Assembly (NCBI GenBank): GCA_012522835.1
Contig: JAAYJR010000109.1
Location: 1-49,585 of the forward strand
DNA: 49,585 nt
Reading direction: 5' to 3'
Origin: Bacteroidales bacterium
Lineage (GTDB): Bacteria > Bacteroidota > Bacteroidia > Bacteroidales > Prolixibacteraceae
Under the pieces are notes generated by a model, which was not told the origin of the DNA, made no database searches, and worked only from the letters and a program-made list of their open reading frames with translations. Made by a program: the position numbers and the translations under genes. Shown here piece after piece: positions 37,516-45,074 of this stretch; position 1 is the first letter of the stretch, and each line of letters begins with the position of its first letter.

Positions 37516-37530
37516 ATAAATGCTCAGAAA

Positions 37531-38808
37531 ATGATCAGGCAGTTCGTTGTATTTCTTTTGCTTCTGCCCATAATCGCAGAAGGACAGACAATATTTGAAA
37601 ACTTTTTCAGTGACTACTCTATGCGTTTTGATTTCCTTCTTGGAGGCAATTCAAATGAGGTAATGGTCTATCCCGGACAAATAAAAAAAGAGCCCCACTG
37701 GGCCGGATCACACACAAATTTAACAGATACTTTTAATTACGGTACATACAGGTTTCGGATATTTAATCTCAGTTCAGGGGCTCTGCTGTTTTCAAAAGGA
37801 TTTTGTACCCTTTTTCAGGAATGGCAGACAACTGCTGAGGCAAAGAATATAAATAAAACCTTCTACCAGGCAGCTGTTTTTCCCTATCCTAAAAATAAGG
37901 TCAGGCTGGAGATTGATGCCCGGCAATGGAAAGGTAACTTTAAAACAATTTATAAAACAGAAATAGATCCGGATAATTATTTCATAATCAGTGAAAAACC
38001 TTTTCCTTATGAAACAGCAACTATCCTCGAAAACGGCAAACCGGAAAAAAAAGTGGATCTGGTGCTCCTGTCTGAAGGTTATACTGAAACAGAAAAGGAT
38101 AAATTTCTGAATGATGCCAGCCGTATTACCGGATATTTATTTGATGAAGAACCATTTAAATCAAATAAAATGAATTTCAATATTAGGGCAGTATTTGCCC
38201 CCTCTGAAGAGACAGGCACTGATGTCCCCGGAGAAAAGATATATAACAATACTTTACTGAACTCCACCTTTTATACTTTTGATATACCCAGGTACCTGAC
38301 AACCAGCGACATGAAGACTATATATGATATTGCAGCCTGTGTACCTTATGACCACATATATGTACTGGTAAATACAGAACGTTACGGAGGAGGGGGATTC
38401 TATAATTTCCTGAGTGTTTGTTCCTCCGATCATCAACTTACCCGGGAGGTTTTTGTTCATGAATTTGGACACGGATTTGCAGGACTGGGTGATGAATATT
38501 ATACATCGGAAGTCGCTTATGAGAACTTCTACAATATTAAGGAAGAACCATGGGAGCCAAACCTGACTACACTGGTTAATTTTAATAAAAAATGGAAGTC
38601 AATGGTTTCAGAAAATACACCAGTACCAACTCCACGGACCGAAGGATTCAGTAATACAGTGGGAGTTTTTGAAGGAGGGGGATATATGACTGAAGGTATA
38701 TACAGCCCTTACATGGATTGCAGAATGAAAAGCAATAATGCTAAAAATTTCTGCCCGGTATGTTCTGGAGTCATTCAAAAAATCATTGACCTTCATTGTG
38801 ATAATTAA
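37531..38808 (+). CDS. Exported M64-family (IgA-protease-like) metallopeptidase
   Basis: 425 residues from the ATG at 37531, chosen because it begins a signal peptide (MIRQFVVFLLLLPIIAEGQ). Earlier in-frame starts would run back through the promoter and the divergent mscS gene. An N-terminal beta domain (~25-155) resembles the M64 N-domain. The catalytic domain has HEFGH (His310, Glu311, His314) followed by GLGDEYY, the zinc site of peptidase family M64. Cys residues in the C-terminal CRMKSN...FCPVCSGV may form disulfides. There is no T9SS tail, so a periplasmic location or other anchoring is likely. The substrate is unknown. Confidence 0.87.
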   Translation: MIRQFVVFLLLLPIIAEGQTIFENFFSDYSMRFDFLLGGNSNEVMVYPGQIKKEPHWAGSHTNLTDTFNYGTYRFRIFNLSSGALLFSKGFCTLFQEWQTTAEAKNINKTFYQAAVFPYPKNKVRLEIDARQWKGNFKTIYKTEIDPDNYFIISEKPFPYETATILENGKPEKKVDLVLLSEGYTETEKDKFLNDASRITGYLFDEEPFKSNKMNFNIRAVFAPSEETGTDVPGEKIYNNTLLNSTFYTFDIPRYLTTSDMKTIYDIAACVPYDHIYVLVNTERYGGGGFYNFLSVCSSDHQLTREVFVHEFGHGFAGLGDEYYTSEVAYENFYNIKEEPWEPNLTTLVNFNKKWKSMVSENTPVPTPRTEGFSNTVGVFEGGGYMTEGIYSPYMDCRMKSNNAKNFCPVCSGVIQKIIDLHCDN

Positions 38809-38815
38809 TACAATA

Positions 38816-39139
38816 CTACTCCTTTTGAGATAATTTTTTTATTATCAGATAGGCTGTAATTAAACCAACTCCTCCAAACAGAAATATCATAGCAAAATAT
38901 GCCACAACTTCGTTTATTACAAGTGACAGGATATATCCGGCAATGACGCCAACAGCTGCCCCCATTAAAAATATACCCCACTTCAGCAAGGCATATTTTG
39001 AAGGAGTTGATTTGAAAATTCCTGCATCAATACCCTTCTCTATTAATGCCAGTCGTTCTTTGGTACGGTTTGACCAGTAAACATATAATATTGCAAACAA
39101 AGCCAGGAAAAATCCAATTGGCACAAAAATTTCTTCCAT
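38816..39139 (-). CDS. DUF6249-type small membrane protein
   Basis: 107 residues from the ATG at 39139. A longer frame to 39307 exists but would run through the ECF sigma promoter and start. Three hydrophobic helices (about 5-20, 49-69, 75-95) and the NRTKERLALIEKGIDAGIF stretch are typical of DUF6249 proteins, which in Bacteroidota often sit divergent to an ECF sigma factor. It probably belongs to the sigma factor's regulon (inference). Its stop lies 7 bases from the convergent M64 gene stop. Function unknown. Confidence 0.75.
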   Translation of the reverse strand: MEEIFVPIGFFLALFAILYVYWSNRTKERLALIEKGIDAGIFKSTPSKYALLKWGIFLMGAAVGVIAGYILSLVINEVVAYFAMIFLFGGVGLITAYLIIKKLSQKE

Positions 39140-39200
39140 AACATTTAATTTTTTATCATTAATAACTGTTTTGACTATTTGACGCATACTTTTAATCATG

Positions 39201-39227
39201 GTTACAAATTTTAATAATTTTGTAACC
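39201..39227. promoter_or_regulatory. Palindrome overlapping the ECF sigma promoter
   Basis: GTTACAAA (39201-39208) and TTTGTAAC (39220-39227) are exact complements around 11 bases. The right half overlaps TAATTTTG (39215-39222), a TAnnTTTG -7 box for the ECF sigma gene. The mirror box on the minus strand has one base too many (TA-N3-TTTG). Confidence 0.5.
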
Positions 39228-39256
39228 GCCGGACTTTTTTTTCGTCCAAGATAAAA

Positions 39257-39823
39257 ATGGTAAAAAGAGACGATATCTATTATATTAAAAAAGTAATTAA
39301 CGGCCATACAAATTACTTTTCGTATCTTGTTGAAAGATATAAGGATATTGTTTTTTCAATTGCACTAAAAGTTCTTAAAAATCGTGAGGAGGCAGAGGAG
39401 GCAGCCCAGGAAACCTTCATCAAGGCATTCAAATCTTTGCATACTTACAGGGCGAAGGCAAAATTCTCAACCTGGTTATTCAGGATCGCATATAATACCT
39501 GCATCTCGGAAATCAGGAAGAAAAAACCGGAAAGTATCCCTTTGTACGATATTCAGGTCAGGGATGAAACTGAGGAGATTGATTTTGACGAATTCCCGGA
39601 AAAGGATCGTGAAAAATATGTAAAAACTGCTTTGAAACAACTTGCAGACGATGAATATACCCTCGTCTTATTATATTATTATGAAGATGAATCTATTGAA
39701 GGCATAAGTAAAATAACCGGACTGACAGTTAGTAATGTAAAGGTAAAATTGCACCGGGCCCGTAAAAAACTCTATGCAATTCTGTCTGAAATGTTAAATG
39801 ATAAATTATATACAATATTATGA
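39257..39823 (+). CDS. ECF-family RNA polymerase sigma factor
   Basis: A 188-residue alternative sigma factor. Region 2 covers ~15-85, with YKDIVFSIALKVLKNREEAEEAAQETFIKAF and the FSTWLFRIAYN core-binding/-10 recognition helix. After an acidic linker (DETEEIDFDEFPEKD), region 4 (~125-180) ends in the helix-turn-helix ISKITGLTVSNVKVKLHRARKKL. Its stop overlaps the start of the next gene by 4 bases (ATGA), the usual coupling of a sigma with its anti-sigma. A palindrome over its -7 box suggests repression or feedback control. Confidence 0.93.
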   Translation: MVKRDDIYYIKKVINGHTNYFSYLVERYKDIVFSIALKVLKNREEAEEAAQETFIKAFKSLHTYRAKAKFSTWLFRIAYNTCISEIRKKKPESIPLYDIQVRDETEEIDFDEFPEKDREKYVKTALKQLADDEYTLVLLYYYEDESIEGISKITGLTVSNVKVKLHRARKKLYAILSEMLNDKLYTIL

Positions 39824-40221
39824 ATCACTTTGAAAAAGATATAAAATTAAGACAATTACTTAAAACTATTACTCCGGAATCACCGGGTCCTGATTTTTCA
39901 AACAGGGTTATGAAAAGTATATTTGAAGAGCAGTTCTCACTGGAACAATTGAAAAAATACCCTGTTTTGAAGAAAAGTTTCTGGGTATTTTTATCGCTCT
40001 TTGCTATATTAATTGCAATTGCAGTTGTATTATCAATAATATCCGGAACTTATCCGGACCAATCAACTTTACAAAATTTTGGCATGGATAAAATTTTAAC
40101 CGGTTATCAGTCATTCCTGACACAATTAGGAACCCTGCCTGTGAGTATTGCAAGTATTTTAACAGCTACATCACTCCTGGTCTTAATGGAATTACTGTTT
40201 GATAAAAAATTTGGAGGTTAG
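39820..40221 (+). CDS. Probable membrane anti-sigma factor
   Basis: 133 residues. The cytoplasmic N-terminus (1-48) with IKLRQLLKTITPESPGPDFSNRVM resembles the sigma-binding end of short Bacteroidota anti-sigma proteins. Two transmembrane helices follow (about 50-72 and 105-125). There is no zinc-binding HxxxCxxC motif. Translational overlap (ATGA) with the ECF sigma gene is the main argument for the role. The stop overlaps the mqnD stop by four bases on the opposite strand. Confidence 0.7.
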   Translation: MNHFEKDIKLRQLLKTITPESPGPDFSNRVMKSIFEEQFSLEQLKKYPVLKKSFWVFLSLFAILIAIAVVLSIISGTYPDQSTLQNFGMDKILTGYQSFLTQLGTLPVSIASILTATSLLVLMELLFDKKFGG

Positions 40222-41045
40222 ATAAAAATATCATCGGAAATTAATTTTATAACTCCTCTCTCAAAGGCTATTTTGTATAAGTATCTGATTGCCTCCTTTG
40301 CCTCATCATTCATCTCTATTGTATAATTATTAACATATAACTGAATATGTTGTAATATCACATGATCATCCAGCTCCTGTGCATATTTCTTAACAAAATC
40401 ATAAGCTGTATTGGGATTTTCAAGCGCGTACAGAACACTTCTTTTTAAAACCCGATTTACTTTAATCCTTATATCTTCATCAATTGCCCTCCTTATTGCT
40501 ATTCCGCCCAACGGGACAGGATACCCTGATTTTTTTTCCCAACTCTCACCCAGGTCGACAATTTTTCGTAATCCTTTTTGCTCATATGTAAACCTGCTTT
40601 CATGAATAATAACACCTGCATCGACCTCACCACCCAAAACTGCCTCTTCAATATCCGAAAAGAGATATACTTTCTTATCTCTGGCATCAGGGTATTCAAT
40701 GCTAAAAAGCATATTGGCGGTGGTATTAATACCGGGAACAGCAACTTTAATGCTGTTAACTTCGTCGGGGTATATTTTTTGCCTGGATATTAATAGCGGG
40801 CCGTTTTTTCTTCCCAGGGCTGAGCCTGAAGTAAGCAGGATATAATTTTGTGTTGCATGAGCATAGGCATGAAAACTCAATTTTGAAATATCGATACAAC
40901 TATCCGTTACTCTTTTATTCAGTTGCTCTACATCTTCCATTACAATATCAAATGACAAACCTTCCGTATCTACTTTGCCATGAATCATTGCGTCAAAAAT
41001 AAATGTGTCGTTCGGACACGTTGAAAATCCTAATGTAAGTTTCAT
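40218..41045 (-). CDS. mqnD: 1,4-dihydroxy-6-naphthoate synthase MqnD
   Basis: Converts cyclic dehypoxanthinyl futalosine to 1,4-dihydroxy-6-naphthoate, a late step of the futalosine route to menaquinone. 275 residues with the periplasmic-binding-protein-like fold of the MqnA/MqnD family. STCPNDTFIFDAMIHG at the N-terminus is diagnostic of MqnD (threonine/asparagine active-site cleft), and LISRQKI, PGINTTANML and EAVLGGEVDAGVIIHESRFTYEQKGL are further family blocks. It follows mqnB by 33 bases on the same strand. Secure by motif and context. Confidence 0.93.
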   Translation of the reverse strand: MKLTLGFSTCPNDTFIFDAMIHGKVDTEGLSFDIVMEDVEQLNKRVTDSCIDISKLSFHAYAHATQNYILLTSGSALGRKNGPLLISRQKIYPDEVNSIKVAVPGINTTANMLFSIEYPDARDKKVYLFSDIEEAVLGGEVDAGVIIHESRFTYEQKGLRKIVDLGESWEKKSGYPVPLGGIAIRRAIDEDIRIKVNRVLKRSVLYALENPNTAYDFVKKYAQELDDHVILQHIQLYVNNYTIEMNDEAKEAIRYLYKIAFERGVIKLISDDIFI

Positions 41046-41078
41046 TGAAGTCTTTTTTCTGAGGTATAAACAGATATT

Positions 41079-41756
41079 TTACATCAAATTATTAAAAGCA
41101 CACATCAGCCTCTCCTTCAGGTTCTCAATGGATAAAGGGATGTCCCAGTTTGTTGTATCATGAGGTTCCACATAGTTTGATATTGCCCTTATTTCACAGC
41201 ATGGTATCCCAGTATTAATGCATACATAAAAAACAGCAGCTCCCTCCATTGACTCAATATCTGCTTTAAATTTATTTCTGATTTTTTTTATACTTGTATT
41301 ATTACTATGACTGATATTGGAGGTAATCCCCCTCACCTTTTGCAGGGTACTAAAGGCCTTATTATCAAAAGTGGCATTCAGAAGACCCCCGCTGAAGGGA
41401 AATTCATCCAAATTTACAAAACCCGATTCAAACAGGGTAAGGAATTCCCCCTTTTTTTCAACTCCAAGGTCTGCAAACTCTTCAATTACCACATTTACAA
41501 CATCCCCAATCCCAAGGTCACTGTTCAGGCTTCCTGCGATTCCGGTATTTATAATCATGTCATACCTGTTATCATTAAGTAACTGTGTAAGGCTGAAGGT
41601 TGTGAACACAGTTCCTATACCAGTGATCAAAATATCAATGTTATGTCCTTTAATTTTTCCTGACTTCCAAAAATTCTGCTTCTCATAAACCAGGTTCAAT
41701 TCATCGGCCAGCAATTTTATTTCCATCCATGTTGCTGATGTTATCAAAATCTTCAT
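41079..41756 (-). CDS. mqnB: Futalosine hydrolase MqnB
   Basis: Cleaves futalosine to dehypoxanthine futalosine and hypoxanthine. 225 residues of the nucleoside phosphorylase/MTA-SAH nucleosidase fold, with GIGTVFTTFSLTQLL, INTGIAGSLN, and the ribose-binding IESMEGAAVFYVC near 170. The final AISNYVEPHDTTNWDI segment is typical of MqnB rather than MtnN. Being next to mqnD settles the choice. The two genes form a short operon, and the upstream 104-base gap is shared with divergent folE. Confidence 0.9.
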   Translation of the reverse strand: MKILITSATWMEIKLLADELNLVYEKQNFWKSGKIKGHNIDILITGIGTVFTTFSLTQLLNDNRYDMIINTGIAGSLNSDLGIGDVVNVVIEEFADLGVEKKGEFLTLFESGFVNLDEFPFSGGLLNATFDNKAFSTLQKVRGITSNISHSNNTSIKKIRNKFKADIESMEGAAVFYVCINTGIPCCEIRAISNYVEPHDTTNWDIPLSIENLKERLMCAFNNLM

Positions 41757-41860
41757 CTTACAAAATTTAGTTAAATTCTTAATTTTTTAAAACCTTACAA
41801 GTTTAAATACTCATTTTATAAAAAAAAGTTAATCTTTGTATCAATTAAATTTACACTAAA

Positions 41861-42484
41861 ATGGGATCACCAAAATTAATCGATTCAAACGGATACGAAA
41901 AATTAGAGATATATAATGAAAAAATGACCAGGGAACTTTCTGATAGTTACCGGAATATCTTAAAATTAATAGGAGAGGATATTTCAAGGGAAGGGCTGGA
42001 CAAAACCCCTGAACGTGTAGCCAAAGCAATGCAATTTTTATTGCAGGGATATAAGACCGACCCTGTTAAAATATTACAGTCAGCAATGTTCAGGGAAAAT
42101 TACAGGCAAATGGTAATTGTCAAGGATATTGAGATTTACTCACTTTGCGAACACCACTTGTTGCCATTCTTTGGTAAAGCCCATGTAGCATATATTCCAA
42201 ACGGATATATTACCGGATTAAGTAAAATAGCCCGTGTTGTTGATGTATTTTCCCGACGTTTGCAGGTTCAGGAGAGGTTAACTTCACAAATCAAAAATTG
42301 CATTCAAAATACCTTAAACCCACTTGGAGTTGCAGTTGTTATTGAAGCTCAGCACCTGTGCATGCAGATGCGCGGAATACAAAAACAACATTCAATAACC
42401 ACAACATCGGATTTTACTGGTGCTTTTCAAAAAAATGCAACCCGTGATGAATTCATTAAGCTTATAGGGTCAAAACTGAGCTGA
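41861..42484 (+). CDS. folE: GTP cyclohydrolase I
   Basis: Opens GTP to 7,8-dihydroneopterin triphosphate, first step of folate/pterin (and, in some bacteria, queuosine) synthesis. 207 residues, normal for the decameric enzyme. Zinc ligands Cys96 and His99 lie in [20 protein letters not shown] and Cys167 in QHLCMQMRG; catalytic His165 is also present. The ~25-residue N-terminal extension is variable in the family. It is divergent from mqnB and convergent with the lactonase-like gene 11 bases downstream. The assignment is secure. Confidence 0.95.
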   Translation: MGSPKLIDSNGYEKLEIYNEKMTRELSDSYRNILKLIGEDISREGLDKTPERVAKAMQFLLQGYKTDPVKILQSAMFRENYRQMVIVKDIEIYSLCEHHLLPFFGKAHVAYIPNGYITGLSKIARVVDVFSRRLQVQERLTSQIKNCIQNTLNPLGVAVVIEAQHLCMQMRGIQKQHSITTTSDFTGAFQKNATRDEFIKLIGSKLS

Positions 42485-42495
42485 TCAGACTGGCA

Positions 42496-43614
42496 CTACA
42501 GAAATTCAATGCATACTGCAGAAGGAACATCTATTTCATTGCCGGTAAACTCTGGCATTCCGTTTGCCTTATTTATCCTGTAAACAACAATATTGCCACT
42601 TTTCTGGTTAGCTACAAGTATAAACTGTTGATCAGGACTGAATGCAAAATTCCTGGGCCAGTCACCCTTACTGGAGATATATCCTTTCCATATTAATTTT
42701 TTCGAAGCAGGATTAATATCATAAACGGCAAGTGAATTATGCCCCCTGTTTGATCCATAAAGGAATTTTCCATCGGCAGAGACATGTATGTCAGCGGGAT
42801 AGTTCACATCAGTGAATCCTTCCGGAACTGTGGAAATTGTCTCAAGCAAATTCCATCTCTTATTCTCCTTTTTATAGGAGGTAATTGTAGAATTCAGTTC
42901 ATTTATAACATAAATCACATCCCCGTCCGGATGAAAATCAAAATGACGAGGTCCCGAGCCTGCAGGCAGTTCCAGGTATTTCTGGGATGCCCGCTTCTGT
43001 TTTAAATTTTTAATCTGAAAAATATCAACCTTATCGGTCCCAAGGTCTGCACTAAAGACTTCGTCTCCATGCGGTGAGAACCTTATTGAATGAGCATGGG
43101 GGGCTGACTGCCTTGAGGGGTCAGGCCCGGATCCTTTGTTTATAACAGTTGAAGAAGCGGGACGAAGAGATCCGTCTTCATTTACCGGGTACAGTGAGGT
43201 TGTCCCTCCTCCGTAAGTAGCTATTCCGACAATTTTCCCGTCAGACGAAATATCAACATGACAGGGATGAGAGCCGTGAGAATCCTGACGGTTTATAAAC
43301 TTCAGGCTGCCTCCGGGACTAATGCGGTAGGCCTCAACAAAACCGTCCGCTTTCCCGTCATCTGATGCAAGTCTGGTTACTGCGTACAATGTTTTTCTGT
43401 CAGGTGATATTTTCAAAAAATTTGGATTGTCCATTCCTTTGAAAACCTGATTTAATGAAACCTCTCCTGTTTTATTGTTGAAATTACAGAGGTAAATACC
43501 TTCTGAGCCCTCGGCTGTATAAGTTCCAACATAAAATTTTTCGTCCTCCCGGCTTTGTGTAAAACCGGCTAATGAAAAAAAGGAAATTAGAAAAAAACCA
43601 AGAATTATCTTCAT
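42496..43614 (-). CDS. Exported lactonase-family (YbhE/Pgl-like) beta-propeller protein
   Basis: 372 residues from the ATG at 43614, preferred over a start 9 codons earlier because it begins directly with a signal peptide (KIILGFFLISFFSLAGFTQ). Seven-bladed propeller of the lactonase family: FYVGTYTAEGSEGIYLC first blade, SHPCHVDISSDGKIVGIATYGGG, SAPHAHSIRFSPHGDEVFSADLGTDKV, and GSGPRHFDFHPDGDVIYVINE. Cytoplasmic relatives are 6-phosphogluconolactonases, but a signal peptide argues against a pentose-phosphate role here, so the substrate is unknown. It is transcribed alone. Confidence 0.85.
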   Translation of the reverse strand: MKIILGFFLISFFSLAGFTQSREDEKFYVGTYTAEGSEGIYLCNFNNKTGEVSLNQVFKGMDNPNFLKISPDRKTLYAVTRLASDDGKADGFVEAYRISPGGSLKFINRQDSHGSHPCHVDISSDGKIVGIATYGGGTTSLYPVNEDGSLRPASSTVINKGSGPDPSRQSAPHAHSIRFSPHGDEVFSADLGTDKVDIFQIKNLKQKRASQKYLELPAGSGPRHFDFHPDGDVIYVINELNSTITSYKKENKRWNLLETISTVPEGFTDVNYPADIHVSADGKFLYGSNRGHNSLAVYDINPASKKLIWKGYISSKGDWPRNFAFSPDQQFILVANQKSGNIVVYRINKANGMPEFTGNEIDVPSAVCIEFL

Positions 43615-43720
43615 TTTTATTTTTACTTTTGATTTCTGCAAAATAGCAGTTACGAAGTTGAAAAAAATTTTTAATTAATTTGCCAGATAAAGTGCATTTT
43701 TATAAAAACAAATATTGAAC

Positions 43721-43957
43721 ATGGAAAATCCAAAGATTGCAGCCAAATTTCCTAAAATGGTATCTCTTGAACCTGGCACATACTATTGGTGCGCGTGTGG
43801 CAGAAGTAAAAACCAGCCATTTTGTGACGGCTCACATCAGGGAGGTGAATTTACACCACTGTCCTTTAAAATTGAAGAAAAAAAAGATGTCTGGCTATGC
43901 CAGTGTAAACACTCCCGGAATAAACCATATTGTGACGGCACTCACCATAAACTTTAA
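43721..43957 (+). CDS. Dual CDGSH iron-sulfur domain protein
   Basis: 78 residues from the ATG at 43721 (a TTG two codons earlier is less likely). Two CDGSH motifs, each with three Cys and one His for a [2Fe-2S] cluster: Cys24, Cys26, Cys35, His39 (CACGRSKNQPFCDGSH) and Cys60, Cys62, Cys71, His75 (CQCKHSRNKPYCDGTHH). Small tandem-CDGSH proteins are soluble redox or cluster-transfer proteins of uncertain role. It converges with a flavin reductase-rubredoxin fusion 58 bases downstream, another redox protein. Confidence 0.93.
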   Translation: MENPKIAAKFPKMVSLEPGTYYWCACGRSKNQPFCDGSHQGGEFTPLSFKIEEKKDVWLCQCKHSRNKPYCDGTHHKL

Positions 43958-44015
43958 ACTGTTAATGGTGTTGTCCGATTTGCCTGCAGGTATTTACTTA
44001 ACCCGGTTAACGAAT

Positions 44016-44756
44016 TCAGCTTTTCTTAAAATACTCTTTTTCTGCATTGCAAACCGGACATCTGTAATCTTCAGGCAATTCACTGAAGGGTGTGCCCGGA
44101 GGTATGTTTGATGAAGGGTCGCCCTCTGCAGGGTCATAACGGTAACCGCATATCGAACAGGTATAAGTATCCATGTCGTCTTTGTCTGCAGATTCTTCAC
44201 CCTCTTCGGCCTCCTTATCTTTTCCCTGCAATCCCTCTTCTTCTAATTTGGTCTTTTCAATATAGGTCGGGGCATTTTTAGGAGCAAGCATTTTATATTT
44301 TTCCCGGTAATAAGCGTAAGTCAGTGGCTCTTCATCTGAAAGCAGATCACTCTCTTTTATCAGGCCGACAATTATCAAATGACTTCCTGCATCTGTTACC
44401 GAAACAACTTCACAATCAAACCATGCAACTGTATCATCTACAACAACAGGGGCACCTGTTACTGCCGTTATTGTACTAATGTCTGAAAATTTATCGATGC
44501 TGTCACCCGACATAAAGCCAAATCGTCCGATCAGCGAAGTATCTGTCTCTTTTTGCAATACAGAAACAGAAAAAACTTTGCTCTTTAAAATTTTTGAAGC
44601 CGACACATTATCTTTGTGACAACTAATGGCTAACTGCGGAGGTGAAGATGTAACCTGAAAAACAGTATTGCCTATATATCCGTAGGACCTTCCACTGTAA
44701 GAAGTAGAAATTATGTATAATCCATATGACAATTTGTGTAGTGCTTTATATTTCAT
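44016..44756 (-). CDS. Flavin reductase-rubredoxin fusion (high-molecular-weight rubredoxin)
   Basis: 246 residues with two redox modules. Residues 1-160 are a flavin-reductase-like FMN-binding domain ([44 protein letters not shown]). A charged, flexible linker (~165-196) leads to rubredoxin with iron ligands Cys200, Cys203, Cys233 and Cys236. Such Hrb proteins pass electrons from NAD(P)H to flavodiiron proteins or rubrerythrins that reduce oxygen or NO in anaerobes. No such partner is in the window. It supports a low-oxygen lifestyle. Confidence 0.9.
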   Translation of the reverse strand: MKYKALHKLSYGLYIISTSYSGRSYGYIGNTVFQVTSSPPQLAISCHKDNVSASKILKSKVFSVSVLQKETDTSLIGRFGFMSGDSIDKFSDISTITAVTGAPVVVDDTVAWFDCEVVSVTDAGSHLIIVGLIKESDLLSDEEPLTYAYYREKYKMLAPKNAPTYIEKTKLEEEGLQGKDKEAEEGEESADKDDMDTYTCSICGYRYDPAEGDPSSNIPPGTPFSELPEDYRCPVCNAEKEYFKKS

Positions 44757-45074
44757 GCTTTAATTTTTACTGTTAAATTCTGCCGGCTAAATATTTGATT
44801 CTTAAACCCTGCTAACTTAACCAGATTTATTTAAACAGAGAGGTAAAAATAATAAATCAAATTTAGTCTGCTAATTATTAATTTGTGCATAATTTAATCA
44901 GACAATTTTAATCATAAATACAATTAAATTATCGACGCTCATGTACAATTAATCCAAAAACATATAAAAATGCCCCTAAAAAGTATAAATTTGTACCAAA
45001 TTTGGAATTTTTTGCATTTTTTTTCCTATTTTGGTACAAAATTTACAAACTTAGGACGATTAAATCACGTGAAG
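44757..45074. other. Intergenic region before the NtrC-type regulator
   Basis: 318 bases, very AT-rich, without a convincing gene. Its right third carries a paired operator-like repeat (44986-45044). A longer in-frame start at 44970 would place part of this region in the coding sequence, but its translation has no receiver-domain similarity. Confidence 0.5.
44986..45044 (+). promoter_or_regulatory. Twin operator with -7 box before the NtrC-type regulator
   Basis: TTTGTACCAAA (44990-45000) and its exact complement TTTGGTACAAA (45030-45040) lie 40 bases apart centre to centre, and each is itself a near-dyad around GTAC. Flanks are also similar (TAAATTT before the left, ATTTA after the right). 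TAAATTTG (44986-44993) matches TAnnTTTG and overlaps the left copy. Confidence 0.5.

Noticed and set aside
37402-37530. N-terminal extension of the M64 peptidase reading frame by 43 codons
   Set aside because: It overlaps the divergent mscS start and the promoters, and the ATG at 37531 begins a clean signal peptide.
39140-39307. N-terminal extension of the DUF6249 reading frame by 56 codons
   Set aside because: It runs through the palindrome and the start of the ECF sigma gene. The family-like protein starts at the ATG at 39139.
45002-45015. Possible sigma-54 promoter (TTGG...TTGC) before the NtrC-type gene
   Set aside because: GG and GC are separated by 8 bases, whereas -24/-12 promoters need 10. 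The CAC of the -24 box is also missing.
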